In this document: positions 24,101 through 37,065 of the stretch, one piece after another
Layout of the letters: the number at the start of each line of letters is the position of its first letter
How positions within the stretch are numbered: position 1 is the stretch's first letter
NCBI GenBank assembly: GCA_019614645.1
Contig: JABWDB010000006.1
Span: forward strand, 5,022,001 to 5,086,000
Direction: 5' to 3'
Length of the DNA: 64,000 nt
From: Stratiolaelaps scimitus
Lineage: Eukaryota; Arthropoda; Arachnida; Mesostigmata; Laelapidae
The notes under the pieces: generated by a model
Seen by the model: only the letters and a program-made list of their open reading frames with translations
The model's database searches: none
Told to the model about the DNA's origin: nothing
Made by a program: the position numbers and the translations under genes

Positions 24101-27100
24101 CAGGCTCTTATCAAGTCGATGCTTCGCACTCGGGCCCTTGTTGCTCAAACAGCAGTCGCAACTACTCTTCACGGGTCTCGCTTTTGCGTTTCAGGCCGCT
24201 TTTCAGCTGCACTGATTTTTGTCCCTCGCTCACTCACTAAGGCTCACTAAGGCCGCAGGGCCGGCTCACTAGCCGCCGGTCGCTTGTCTCAGTCTTCCAA
24301 GGTCGCCCACAGCAACAGTGACAGTTATGTACGGGTGTATCTAACCGCTAGAACTGTGTTGAGGAATGTACAGTGTACGGTGGCCCACCGGCCCTGACCA
24401 TGTCCCCGGCCTCGTTCTGTACCCCCTCTGATCCCAGATCTACGATCACCATAATAGGGAGAGCGAGCATTTCCGAGGAAGCGTGCGGTGTTGAGTGCAT
24501 ATATAAAAGCTTGGCTTATAGGGGGGTGGTTGGGTAGACCTACTGGGATAGAGAGAAAGAGAGAGAGAGAGAGGAACGAGAGACGCCTTGGGGAAAATCC
24601 GGTGATAGTCGTATAGTTGGCTACATGTCACCCAATTGGCCAAACACACAGTATGATAATTCTATAGCAAAAGTAGTAGCAGTAGTAGTACATGCAGTGT
24701 TGTGTTGCGCTTGACATCTGTACTCAGAAACAGCGTCTCTCCCTCGCGGGTCCCATGTGTATATTCGATACACCCGGTCGACAGGCGCGACCGAGTTGTC
24801 GGGCTGGCCGGCCTCGCATTGCGGGACGAATTATTTCATTTCGGCGATTGCTGGCAGCAACGGCACTGGTCTAACACACCGGCCCCAATCGTCGTTCATA
24901 GGAAGGCTGCCTCGGTAAGAAGTCAATGACGCACTACCCCAGTATGTTGACTACCTCGTTTCGAGGTCGAACGAGCCTTCCACGAGCGTACACGTACAGA
25001 TACGTGTCCTTGGGTACCATCGCCATCTGTCTGCGTACAAGAAGAAGTACGTACAGTGCTTCCGCGTCGAGGCCAATATGCCAACCATCCATCTATCCGG
25101 GCCAGGCTGCAACTGATGTACGACTGCGTTCGTGGTATTGACGACTCCCTGCGTGGGCGTCCTTTTGAAAAGGGGCCACTGAAACGGACGGCGTGGCGAA
25201 CGGACTGGACTTGATCTTGAACACATTGCCAAACGAATCGATACAGGCTGAGTCGAGGCTAGTCAAGACGACTATATGATGTGGACGCATGTTTGCTGAG
25301 AGAAAGGGTACATTGCACTCTTTGAACACATTGCAGCTTGATAACGTTGGAAGAGACTCGAAGCGGCGGCCGTCGTACCACCTATTTAAGTATATTGGCA
25401 AGCTGTTAATTAAGACATGATGAACAAGACCTATTTGTCGGATCAAGGCATACCCAATTGGTGTATTTTAAGTGTAATATGATACGAACTGAAAAAAAGA
25501 ATTTGTTCCTGAAATTCTGTGTATATGTACAAATGCAACTTGTAAGCTGGGATGTGATTTACCATATTGCAATGGACAAATTACTATAACAACGCAGTGT
25601 GCATCTCGTTCTTGCCTACGCTTGCTAGATCTAGCCTTTAATAAAGTGGTAGGTAGCATAAGGGTCTGTGATGTGAATCACCAAATGCTTTATGTCATCT
25701 CGACCCTTTGTCACCTTGCGCTCGAGCATGGGAATCTTCAGTAGTGAAAAAGAATGGTATATCAATTCATCAGCCACGAATTTATCCACTGCGCCTGTAC
25801 ATAAGTAAATGTGTTGCATCATCACCACCGGAAAGAAGCAAATGCTGTCATAAACATCCGGGTCGAGAACCCACCCCAAAACAGATGCCTTTGACGGATC
25901 AGTTCTCGAAGTCTGATGCTACGCAGCGTTACACTGTTGGACTTTTTTCACCCTCCCTGTTCTATCGGAGCTAACGCACAATCAATAAACAGAGAAATTA
26001 TTTCCATAATCTTCTTATACGCCGTCGGGAGCTGATTTCAATGATAAACAAGGGACGTACAGTTTCTGGCAATCCCAGCGCCACATAGCTCCTTCGACGC
26101 AGCCTAGCACTTGCATAAGACTCTAGCCTCTGTTGCAAAGGCCGCCCCTGTTAAGTAGCCAATAGATTTGGGTATATGTACCAAGGCACATTGTGTCCCA
26201 GAATATATGCGCTGTAACGCCGGCGAGTAATATCGGGAGCCATTGTATCATTATCAAATACGACGATCATATTCCAACGTTTCTCTAGAAGTGTTTTTCG
26301 GGTTCGATACCCGCCATAAAGAAAGAGCTTTAATGAGGCCTCTATTCACGGGTATCTGTGCAAAATATCTGGACAAAGTGGTCATAGAGGATGATAAAGC
26401 CAGACAGAGGTCGGATGGAGCTGGATGTTCGTTAGCCCACCCTTATGAAGCTATTGCAGCTCCCGCATCAGATCCTTCTTCAAACGACAAATTGATTTGG
26501 GAACATTGACACTAATTGTGGCAAGAGACCGGATTTGAGGGAAATTTTACTGCAGTCATGTTTTTTTTGAAGTCGTTATAATCCGATTAACGTGTTTTTA
26601 ATCTGGGATTTCGACTGAGTACAGCTTAGTAGTAAAATGCATCTTTGAATGTAATCCGTTCGGGAGCATAAAATGGGAAACATAGAAGATAATGTTCACT
26701 AAGAATTCGGTCCATAGTATGCAAACAAGCACAGGGACAAACAATGTTTTTGTCACAGTATTTGCGTATGATTATGTTTTGAAAGCAAAGATTCATATCT
26801 GACTATTAAAAATGGCAATACAATACTATGAAAATTACGGATTCACCGACGGACCTGTGATGATGTCAATGCTTAAGGTCTCGTAATAAAATTCTGACAC
26901 AAGAGTGTCACAAATGTTTAGGACATCAAGACATAGTCGTTTGTACATATACCCAAGTAGCACAGATATCACAACATAATGTTGATGATTATGAGTTGGT
27001 CGGCGGTCCAAGCTTAAAGGGAGTGGCCACCTGGAAATATAAAATCTTCGAGTGTGGATTGCCCCTCAGCCATGGGGGAATTTAGGCGATAAAACATAGA

Positions 27101-27465
27101 ATAACCAGATAGACGGATCCCGGCTGAACGTCCCTCGTGATACTTAAAGTGTTCATTAGATAAGAAATAGCTTACTAAGCTGAAACAGTGAATGGTGCAG
27201 TGAAAGGACTTGGAAATTAAATTCATCCTCATGCCTTTAATATGGCAATGTGAGGTTGCTTCTTTGATATCGCTCAACTACTCGTGAACATGTGAGATCA
27301 AGTTTTTTTAGATCAAGCTATCACATGATTATTGTATTGTCTTGATGAATATTATCACAACTGACCTTGTACGATATCTGTGTAGAGACATGCGTTGATA
27401 AGCGAATAGAATTAATACGCGGAAACACCACATAAAATCACTGTGTATGGTATTAGCACTATATG
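21166..27465. other. no gene recognised
   Basis: Moderately GC-rich patches at 24000-24440 and 24700-25400, a GA-rich run at 24541-24575 and (GTT)6 at 22762-22780. A minus frame at 25631-25880 looks protein-like but is short and unrecognised. Confidence 0.5.
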
Positions 27466-27570
27466 TAGGTAAGGTTTATTGGTTTATTAAGGGGGCTGCA
27501 ATTTTGCAATGCTTGGCTCTCATATACGTCACACAGCGGGGCTCGAACCTGTGGCCGGTGGGTATAAAGA
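27466..27570 (-). repeat. SINE family 1 copy
   Basis: The plus strand reads GGTAAGGTTTATTGGTTTAT, TAAGGGGGCTGCAATTTTGC, AATGCTTGGCTCTCATATAC and GTCACACAGCGGGGCTCGAA. The last part is the reversed B box (GGTTCGAGCCCC). It is the closest copy to the consensus tail. Confidence 0.7.
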
Positions 27571-28199
27571 CCATCGGTATTACTGTCTTGCACGACCATT
27601 CACAAAGCCAACGACATAGCTCGTCATTGTCGAAGCGTGATCCGTCCTTCGTTGTTTTCACCCTAGTACTGACCTTAGTGTTGAGAAAATGGACAGGCAT
27701 TACGATATTAAGTCAGTATGAATGTTCGTAAAAATCGCTAAAAAGACCAGGTACTAAATTAGAAACAGAATTTTTCAGAACGTCGCACACGAGCCCTCCC
27801 GGTTAGCAGATCCCCTGAGCATAGGTCGAAATTGTCATTCCGTTAGCTTTATCGTGTTTATAGAATTGTTCGGTATTGACCTAAATTGACTCTCATGCAA
27901 GGTTGCATTAGAAAGCCAATTTGGGTTTGGCGACGCAAGGCACACTATCTTTCGTGTCGATAAACGGTAAACTCCTCAGAGTTATCCCCGACGTTCTGTC
28001 GTCAACTAATATAGTTCAATTCGCTGGCGTAGATTGTGCCGACGTAAACCGGCCAAAGGCTTTACCTCAATTTATTAGTCAGTTTGCCGTTGGTGGTAGC
28101 TCAGTTCCGATCAGGGTTAACGCGAATGTGCAGCGGGGGTTGGGGTCGGTGCGCACATCTGTCGCTCATCCAGTTAATGGATATGCAAAGTTGTGTTTC

Positions 28200-29000
28200 T
28201 GTTTCGTATAGCGTTCCCGTATAGCGTTGCCTGAGCAAACGAGCGAGCGCCTGCCTGGACGCAGCCCTTCCCATGTTCGGCTGGGCCGTGGCTAAAACCC
28301 GACAGAAATTCTCTCTTTATCTATCTTCCTCCTCTGTCCCCGTCCACCGAACAAAAGAGGAAAGTCCAAAGGGCAACTCACATCGTTCACAAACAGCAGC
28401 ACAGCGGACGGACAACGAACGAGGCGCTCTGGCTGTAATAGCTAGGCACGGCTCTGCGGATGAGGCATTCTATCAGTCAGTCCTCGCGTCGCGTCGCGTG
28501 GTCGCTTGTGGCAACGCCGGTCCAGCTCTGATATCGCCTGGAGGGTTCATTGGCCCCTCGGCTCGGCTGGCCTTACCAACCACCAGTCCTAGGCGGGGTT
28601 TCTCGTTCAACATTTTGATGAGGGTGTTGTCGCGGAGGTGCACGCAGAGAGGCCATGAAGGACGAAAATCGCAGGGGCACTTAGGGATGGACGGGGCGAA
28701 GGGTGAGGGGGCGTTTACTTTGTGTGATTAGCCACCCCCCCCCAAGTTGTCGGCCACGTAATCAGAAGCAAACGAGGCATCGTGCCGGTCATCCCCGGGG
28801 GCATTGTAGATTAACATGGTAGCGGCGGCAATGTTACGATAAGAAATGTTCTCCCGCAAAGCCGACGAGAGTCCGGCCGGCTGGCTGTCCCACTTGCCAC
28901 AACCGTGAGAATCACCGACACTGTGCTCCAGCTGTGCTGCCTTCGCACTTTCTGTCCGTACCTCTGCCGGCGGCTATCGCACGGGGGTGTCTACGTCACG
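28200..29000. other. GC/CpG-dense island, possible promoter region
   Basis: Contains repeated CGTCGCG-type motifs around 28485-28505, a C10 run at 28733-28743 and a GTGAGG donor-like site near 28703. The 152-codon plus frame at 28273-28731 has no domain features and is probably composition-driven. Confidence 0.3.
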
Positions 29001-32000
29001 CGCGACTCCCAGGCAAAAAACAAAAAGTTCAAATGACCAATCTGGCAGGACCATAACAACGTGATTCTATATAAGGGAACAGATGTGGGCCAGTACGAGA
29101 TCGGCGGCTGAGGGGCGAAACAGGAGAACTTAATTTTAGCTGTCTTTGTGAATGGCTAATTTAATTAAGGGACAGCCACCCTGCGAACGTAAATGATATC
29201 AAAAAATAGAGTGTACCTATCCCGTGAACAGTTCACGCTCATTAGGTTCGTGGCTATACTGCCTCAGGGATTTGAATTTTTCCTACTGGGACACTGAGCC
29301 TAAAAAATATGCTTAGCTCAGAGGAATCTGTTAGATCATAGCTGAATAGTGCCAGATGATCTATTATATTTTAGGTAGAGCGTCGCTACAGTGGATACAG
29401 CGTTATTTATATATTCACATTTTTCAGTGGATATAGTTTTTCTAATTACAGCCTAAAAAAGGTATTTTCGATTTACACAAGGTGACAACGTACATATGGA
29501 ATCGAACGTCGTATCTGACCGGCGGCTAACGGACGGAAGAGAAGAACTAAATTTTGTTTGTGCCCTGGGGCCACACAGCTAAGCTCGGCTATACCAAGTA
29601 GGCAATCTTGGTAGAAGTTTTCGTTGATGCCTTATTAGATCGGGAACCAATCAATATATAGTGATACATAAATATAATTATGACTGTAACCCCTAAATAT
29701 ATAGAGCATGTGGGCAGGAGCACGTCAAATTCAATTTCATCATTATTCACGGAATACATCCCGGTCAGTGGCTCTCGTGTCCTGGTGAAGGGAACCCTGA
29801 GCAATGATTTATTCCTTGTCATCGTGCAAGGATCGTGAAACAATAATGCGTCCCATGAGAAACGCTGGACCCTGTCACAATCCTCCAACTGAGCGAAGTG
29901 TGATCTCAGATCTAGCGCTGCTGTGTAATAGCTGTTCCATCAGCACTAATTAATTTAATTGATTTCAAACGTGCTTCACTAGTTTTGTACAAAGCGTGTG
30001 ACGGTTTCTCGATGGCACCGCAACACGACAATTTGCTTCGTGAACAGAGTCGCTTGATGACCCACATGAGGGATGTACATCCCTGTAACGTACGACGTTG
30101 CCGCGCAGATTGCGTTAGAACGGAAGACCGTGAAACTAATCACTTCGCACGAGCTCACGACGTGAAATAAGCTTATGATGTAGCACACGATGCAAGCGGG
30201 GGCCGTAGCGGAGCGACGTTTCCGCATATATGAGTAACAGCATATGTCCGACAACCTAGGTCCGATGAGACCTCGGCCTTAAATCCTTCAAATTAATTTA
30301 GCCACGAAGAACCGGGAAGGAGCTGTTGGTTACTACGCAAATGTCATGACCAATTAAAGCTATAATAAACGCCTGTATTAGAAAGTGAGACTTTTCTTAG
30401 CAACGTCAATTGAAGTTATTCAAAGACGTTCGGAGGGATTTCGGACGCGGTATGTCTTTCCCTGCTGTGGGGAAATTCGCCGGGGCCAATTTCAAATTAC
30501 TTCTGCTAATAACAAATATCACCGAAAGAATCTGCCTGTCATGGTGTTAATATATGCTCAATAAGCTTGAATCCATTTGGAGCAGCTGGGACCGCACTTC
30601 GCTGAATTCAGTATTCCTTCTACGAACCAATATGTTTTCCGCAAACGCTGTAACACTACGCCTCGCCCCCCCGAATCGCCCAGATATGTGACTCTCTTTG
30701 AGAAGCTACGGATTCCGGTTATTATATTCCCCAGCAGTTCTGCGTGATCTTCGGAAAGCATCGGACTTTGTTTTGTGGCTAGGCCCCAGCCCTTCTCCCA
30801 TCAGACATTTCTCTGTCCTTAGTCGCATGGGCAGTACAACCAGAAATGTCAGTAGGAGGATAGAATCATTCGATTCTTGTCGTTCGACCCCGAAAACTTC
30901 GTGTCAGATAATTCCAACGAGACGACATGCTTCATTTACTCGTTCATAGCATTCTGTATGTACCCAACGCATTCAAGTCTCTGCCGGTGTGTTCTCCGCA
31001 AAATAACGACTTGTGATGCTCCGTAAACGAGTCTTCTAGAACCGATCCAACTTTCGATCGTTATCAACTATGTCATTAATGTTTATAATCATCCGAGTGT
31101 ACTTTATATACTCAGATAACACTGTTCTCTACATAAGCGGTAACACGAGCAGGCAAGAGTAGTACGAACAAACCTCGATAACAATACTAATTAATAGGAT
31201 CAACGGCAATGATTCTACCGATTGAATACTCAGTAATCATTTGCATCCATTAACCGTGCGACACACGATAGCCGGCAGTCAGTGATCATTGGTGGTCGGA
31301 TATCCAGAATTAACGTGTACAGGTAACTGGCACCTTCTCGTATTGATGGGCATGCACGCATGGGCCTGACAGCACCATGGCACAAGTGTGGTGGGCCTGC
31401 CGCGTATGCGGCTACTGTGACACCCAGATTTCTCTGCATCAGGCCTCCTTCGCGTGACCGACGCAGCTTTACGGTTGGCGACACCTTCTGTCCTCATATT
31501 AACCACAGAGGCGACCCCTGTGGGTTGCGAGATTCTCGGTATTTCTCCTCTCTCTTTCGCTCACTGATTTGATGATGATTGGGTTCATTTCCGCCAACCT
31601 CACATATCTTGTGGCTTTACGAAAGACGTGATTGAAATAATCATTTAGGAAGAAGTTACTGCAAAAAATATGGATAGTTTGCCGTTGTTATTCAGTTGGG
31701 TGTTGCCAACTGGCATAACCAAAGAGTTCAATTTCCAAATTCATATTAATTTATTTCTATCAAAGCCTCTAATATGCTTACATCGAAGTTATCTAATATG
31801 CTCATCGCAGGCGTTCCTCGTTCCACGAAGCTATCCACATCGTTCCCTTGGCAATAAGCCCCGGTGTTAGTGGTGAAATGTTTAGCTCTTTCGAAGAAAA
31901 TGCGCTAGCCCGGACGTAGTGACAAACTTCAGCTCAAACGGATAATATCTGCTGTTTTTCCGATGAACTGTCATGCACATTTCGCGCCGGGCGCGAGCAG

Positions 32001-32386
32001 CGATACGAAGCATGTGAACACAGACGTACTAATATAATATTGAAATCGAGCTGTCACGAATACATTTTTTTTTTGGGGACAACGTTTGCAAAAGATAATA
32101 ATCGTTGCTATCAGCACGTCAGCAGAAGAAAAGCTTCCGATTGTCAGGTTGACGGGAGCTGTCTACAAAACAGATGAAGCGTATGAGGGAGATCTACGTA
32201 GTGTGTATTAATTCCTCTTTGCGGCTTTCGTCATCTTTCTGATCGAAACGTGTACGCGTTCTATCCGATATACCCGAGCCTGAAATGTAAACCAAATGCA
32301 GCTTAGATCGTCAAATTTCCGATTTCGTACAAGAAGTCGTATGGAGAATACGCAGGTAGAAGGAAATCTAGGTTAGGAACATAGCG
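29001..32386. other. no gene recognised
   Basis: Short frames only, plus a possible diverged SINE1 tail at 30596-30665. Confidence 0.55.
30596..30665 (+). repeat. probable diverged SINE family 1 tail
   Basis: The reverse strand has ACATATTGGTTCGTAGAAGG followed by AATACTGAATTC, which aligns loosely with the family tail. Divergence is high. Confidence 0.3.
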
Positions 32387-32537
32387 ATGTTTCGAGGGAG
32401 ACGAAAATCGACAATTCTTGCTTTAGCACCTATTTGCTTCGCCTCGTTCGGTTTAATAGCTACGTTAGTTTTAGTTCGCGTTAAACTTCGTAGCAATGTT
32501 ACAGGCCAAAAGGAGATCGATAGGGCTAATTCGTTCG
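32387..32537 (+). CDS. probable first coding exon of a type II membrane protein, function unknown
   Basis: The open frame starts at ATG 32387 (G at -3) and encodes a basic N-terminus (FRGRRKS), then a hydrophobic segment at about residues 9-30 (ILALAPICFASFGLIATLVL), then RVKLRSNVTGQ with an N-x-T site at 38. This order is typical of Golgi-type signal anchors such as those of glycosyltransferases or sulfotransferases, but nothing catalytic is visible here. The frame meets a consensus donor, GTGAGT, at 32538, so the exon would end in phase 1 after residue 50 plus one base. The unspliced frame is only 57 codons. Possible continuation exons are at 33866-33989 and 36216-37065. The anchor and donor are seen directly; that this is a gene is inference. 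Confidence 0.4.
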
Positions 32538-33865
32538 GTGAGTGGCGTTAATCTCAAGAGTAATAGTGAAAGTTTTCTCGAACGAGAGACGTTGAACCGC
32601 TCGCATCGATGGTTATCACACTGGAAGGTATCCATGCCTTACACACACGAGTTCGATGTTATTCCCACTCGTAGACACGACGATCCTACTCTTCCCAAGC
32701 TCCGCCATTTCGTTAGCATCGCTATGCCCCTCTTCGCTTCCCCGCCTTTTCCAGTGATCCTTGATCTTCATCAATCATCCTCCGCGATTGCTCTCTGGAT
32801 CATACCTCTCAAAGGTATTACCAACTTCAGACAAGATTCGTTCACCCGCTATCGGAATGACATCTGGCGTGCCATCTTTTTTCGCATTGCGACACGGGCG
32901 TTGATATCGAGAACTGCCACGAGCGAAACTATTCTCAATGGGTCGCCATCGACAAACGAAGAAACAACGTGCGCGCGTACGCTATTTACAATACTAGGTC
33001 GTTTCTGGCACCGGTGGGCCGTGTCATATAATGGCTGTCGGCATGAGCCTCCCCGCTGTATGGATACGGATGGGTGCGCCCCGCTCATTTGTCTATGGGT
33101 CATAGACTTGTGGATGTATTTAGAAGTTTCTTGTTTTGCATTTTGTGTAATAAGAGACTCATATTAGTAGGGTATCTTAGCATTAACATCGGGATGGTCG
33201 ATGAGAACATGTCTACTGCATGGTGCCCACTGTTTTAGCATTCACTGGATAACTGGATAGTCTCACTAGTAATGAGGGAGAGAGGAGGAGAAAGACAAAA
33301 AAAACGCTACGTTTGACGAAACCACACCCGCTCGTCCGGTTCTTCGGATAGACGCACAGATAATGATACGTCATGTCCTTTCGAAGTGGAACCGTGGGAA
33401 ACCCACCGGCATTTGAATCACCTCCATAGCTGTTGTCCCCTGATATTGTGAGATCCGCGTACAGGTACAGACATGCAAATGATTGATTCTCTTTTTGCAG
33501 CACTGCAGCACCCATGGACACACCTGCATACATCCATTGCCATTAGGTCTCGTAACTCCAGCAGTATCTGTCACAAACAAACAAACAGTGTATGCTGACG
33601 CGGGGCAGCTGTGGAAAGCGTAGAACACTGTATTGACCCCATTGCTAACTACAATACAATGAAGGGAGGAAGGATTATGTTATTGTGTGACGTGAATGCA
33701 TAATACATAGCTTTAGCAAATTTGTTTTTACCAGAAACCTAACACGCTAGTAGATGTTAAAGATTACTGGATATGTGGATAGAGGGGGCTAAATATATGT
33801 AAAAGTTAAATATGCATTTCGAGAAGATCGGCGTCACTCAATCAAAATCCGCCGTCATCTTTCAG

Positions 33866-33989
33866 TGAAAACCGACTGGAGATGCCGATGTCACGCTATC
33901 AAAGCTTCGAAAGAGTTCAATTTCGTTTCAGGGAAAGCCATTTATACTACCAATATTTTGGTTGGATCTCCGTCGGTCCGCAACTGGTT
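33866..33989 (+). CDS. possible middle exon linking 32537 to 36216
   Basis: An acceptor (TCATCTTTCAG ending at 33865) and a GTAAAA donor at 33990 bound 124 nt that are open in the frame required by the phase-1 donor at 32537. The exon ends in phase 2, which is the phase required at 36216. The encoded stretch contains KASKEFNFVSGKAIYTT and GSPSVRNW. I do not recognise it. Joining the three pieces would give about 374 residues. The phase match has roughly a one-in-nine chance of being accidental, so this entry is tentative. Confidence 0.22.
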
Positions 33990-36215
33990 GTAAAATGTTG
34001 TTGTTGCAAACTGGCTCAGGTCATTTTAGAGGTGCGAGCTTGCCGAATGGCACCGTTTCGACCTCTGACTCGGAGGTCGTACGGATGTCCGAACTAGTCA
34101 TATTAGGCGAGGCATGACTGGAGGTAGGCGTAAGTGTGCACGGGTTATGCGCAAACAAATACACCCTTAAAACATATCCCACGCAAGGGAAACTGATAGA
34201 CAACGATCCGTTGAGTATGTGGACGCTGAACGATACATGGCAAAGAACCATTTGTTTACGTAGTTGGATGGGGTATTTTAATGACTTTATATTAACATCT
34301 CTACCAGGCAAATTTAACCTATTAAAGGGTTGTACATTATGATTACAGTGAAATCGCTGTCTAAAAAATCGGCGAGGTTTTAGAAAATAACCAAGATAAA
34401 TATTTTGCCGGCAAGCTCAACGCGCGCCCACCGCTGATGTCACATTTGTTCTAGGTATCACACTTTTTGAGACCTAGACCGTAGCCTGAAGCGTGACCTG
34501 TTGGGGGCAACCTTTGACCTGGATTTTGGTACAAGAGTTAAAAATGGATTTCTGTTATCACTCTGTTACTGCTCCGCTCGTATACAGTCTTTCGTAGTTC
34601 GCAAATGACTTCCGGGGGAGCGAACTATCGGGGAGACAGTCTGTTATCGTCTGTCGAGGGATACAACAGACGCGGCGGACGGATATTAATTTCCGTATAC
34701 TTCTATGTATATGTGTCAGATGCCGAACACTTCATGCTCCAGAAATAGAGCTCACCTGTTGAACACCCCTGGCGTATTATGAAACCCATGGGGCAATTTG
34801 TGCTGTGTGAAACTCATCGTGGAGGGGAAGGGGACGGGTTTGGTCATTCATTAGTCATTTTTTCTAAAAGTTCTCATTCCGAAACGTAGATACGTGGACG
34901 TCAATAAATCATTGAATAAGATAAGTCGTCAATCAATCTTAAGGCATGCTTTTACAAAAGTTGTGCCCGAATTTGAAACAAACAACTATTATAGCTTATA
35001 ACCAATGGCGTATAATTGTGTTTGGCATAACGCCAACGAACCACCGAGCTGCAGCCGAATGGCAGTAGCGCAGGTGTTTGTCTTATCTAGCAGATTAATG
35101 AGTTGATCAATAGGTTCACAACTGGCGGTGAGCGTCGACAAGAAATGCAAGTCTAACCACGCCTTTATTTCGCTGGAGCATTCATTAAATTACATTAAAT
35201 TCATCTCTGTGACAAAAATCAATGACGGTGAAGCCGTATACAGTCGGTACGCGCTGTATTGCCTCCACTCTTCGATGACGGGTACAGGTTATCCCAGAAG
35301 GAAAATTACATATATAGACTGGTAATAAATGTTATTAGAGCATTCCCGGTCTCTCTCAACCAACAAATCGAACCTAGAACAAATTCATCTCAACTTTAAA
35401 TGTGATCAAATCAAACAAATAATGTTCAGTGCTTTATCCCTGTAGCACCAATACCCTACTCGATGAAAAATCTCAGTTACCTAGGGAATCTGCAATAAAA
35501 ACACAACGAATCGATGACGACGCCAACAACATTGCATAATGCTGTAGTATTACAATTGTAACGCATCCTAATTGGCGAACATTATGCAAATGTTGCTCAT
35601 GGAAGGGAAGTGAACCATAACAAGAAATGACTATTACAAGAAAATGATGCAGATAAAGACTCTGTAGTGCCTCTGGTGAGCTGGTCACATCTACAGTTTC
35701 CCCTTCGAAAATATCAATGCAAACGATTTGTCTGCCTCGCTGCATCTGTGAGCTGTCAATCTTCGATGCGTATCGGCCGCTGTTGCAAAGCGTACGCTGG
35801 CCCCAAGTTGCTAAAACGGATTTACGCGAATTGTTGCGTCTACTCGTGTTCAGTACATTCGCCTGTAGTTTTGTCAAGTGTAAGCTCTCACCCGCGATGG
35901 TCTCGGGCCAGCATGTAGAAAGCACAAACGTGAATAGATTAATCGCTTTTCAACCCTAGAAATTCTCCAAAGATGCACATCAATCATCACAGCGATTGCT
36001 TAATACCTATTGGGTTCATTCCAGTGGGCATTACATTTGGAAATTTGTGACAAAAACATAGTTCATTACCCGAGAATAGTAGCGTTTGTAGAAATCGGAA
36101 TAATTTTGTCGTTATAATATTGACCCTCTGATCTAACGACGACCTAACAACATTACAACAACGAAATGATGAATGAATGAACAGCAATATCTCTAATCCT
36201 TTCACTGAGCTACAG
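33990..36215. other. presumed intron of the 32.4-37.1 kb gene model, no other gene
   Basis: A 150-codon minus frame (35473-35925) overlaps an 83-codon plus frame. Neither shows a domain. Confidence 0.4.
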
Positions 36216-37065
36216 ACGACAGACACAATCGGATAGTAAATTGAGATCCGAGACAATATTGAACGATCCAATTATGCTTTTGGGAATCGCCTCCAACCGA
36301 GATTCAAAGGGGAATGAGAGGAAGGCATGTGACGTAATGACACAAACCGTCCCTCTCGAATATATACCTACAGATTACTTTATCAAGCAGCACGCACGGG
36401 AGAGCCAAGACTTGGACGGTAGCCAGCAATCATCCGATCTGTTTTCATCTTGCGAAAACGCGTTCGAGCACAGCGCAGCCGATGATGATCGCTATGTGCC
36501 GTGTGATTTCGTACGCAAGCTACAAATGGAAGCTCGAGGTCTGGCAGCTGATGGTGTTACGCGGCTGAGTCCAGTGAAACGGCCGGAAGGACCCGTACTG
36601 CAGGGTTCGGTGAGGGAGCCGAAGGAGTTCTCGATGCCGAGCATACAGAAACCCATGCATCTTGTCAAGTTGCTAAAGGACCCCTCACCCAAACGCAGGG
36701 GTCAAATGTCAAAATTACTCCCAACCCGCGAGCGGCCGGCATTCAATTCGCGCGAATTTCAATATACCGATGTGTTGTACAATCCGGCACACCATTGGGT
36801 ACCGTTGGCCAAGTCCCTTGCTGTTACCGCGACTATAGCCCTTTGTTGGAGGTTGTTTTCAGCGCATAGTCCCGACGAGCTGGGTGGAGCATCATCATAT
36901 CATTTGGGCCTATTGAAATTCGTCGATGATAGCTGTGCCACATATAACTCGGAGACATTTAACCTCCAGACGTCCATAGATCATATATACGGCACTGGCG
37001 TGTGCAGCCTCGATATATATAACCATCCAGTTTCAGTTCAGGTGCAATTTCCCCCTGGAGACTAG
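36216..37065 (+). CDS. uncharacterised protein, probable last coding exon (or single-exon gene from ATG 36274)
   Basis: This is the longest open frame outside the GC-rich islands: about 283 codons open from a good 3' splice site (CTAAT branch-like motif at 36193, pyrimidine tract, CTACAG ending at 36215) to TAG at 37063. If unspliced, the first ATG is 36274 and the protein has 263 residues. I do not recognise a family. It is hydrophilic and acidic in the first 90 residues (counted from 36241), basic around KRPEGP, SPKRRGQ and PTRERP, has one short hydrophobic patch (SLAVTATIALCWRLF, about 191-205), then a polar C-terminus ending VQVQFPPGD. AATAAA follows at 37443 and 37640. Length and base composition unlike the CpG islands argue for real coding. 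It may be the downstream part of the gene that begins at 32387, since the splice phases can be joined through 33866-33989. Confidence 0.45.

Noticed and set aside
25631..25925. Minus frame with GWVLDPDVYDSICFFPVVMM
   Set aside because: No supporting splice tract or family. Similar quality frames occur on both strands elsewhere.
26290..26320. Perfect T-arm-like CGGGTTCGATACCCG
   Set aside because: No D arm, anticodon arm or acceptor stem upstream. Possibly a worn SINE head but unsupported.
32496..33167. 223-codon plus frame
   Set aside because: It overlaps the more convincing signal-anchor exon in another frame and shows no domain. It is possibly chance, though its length is unusual.
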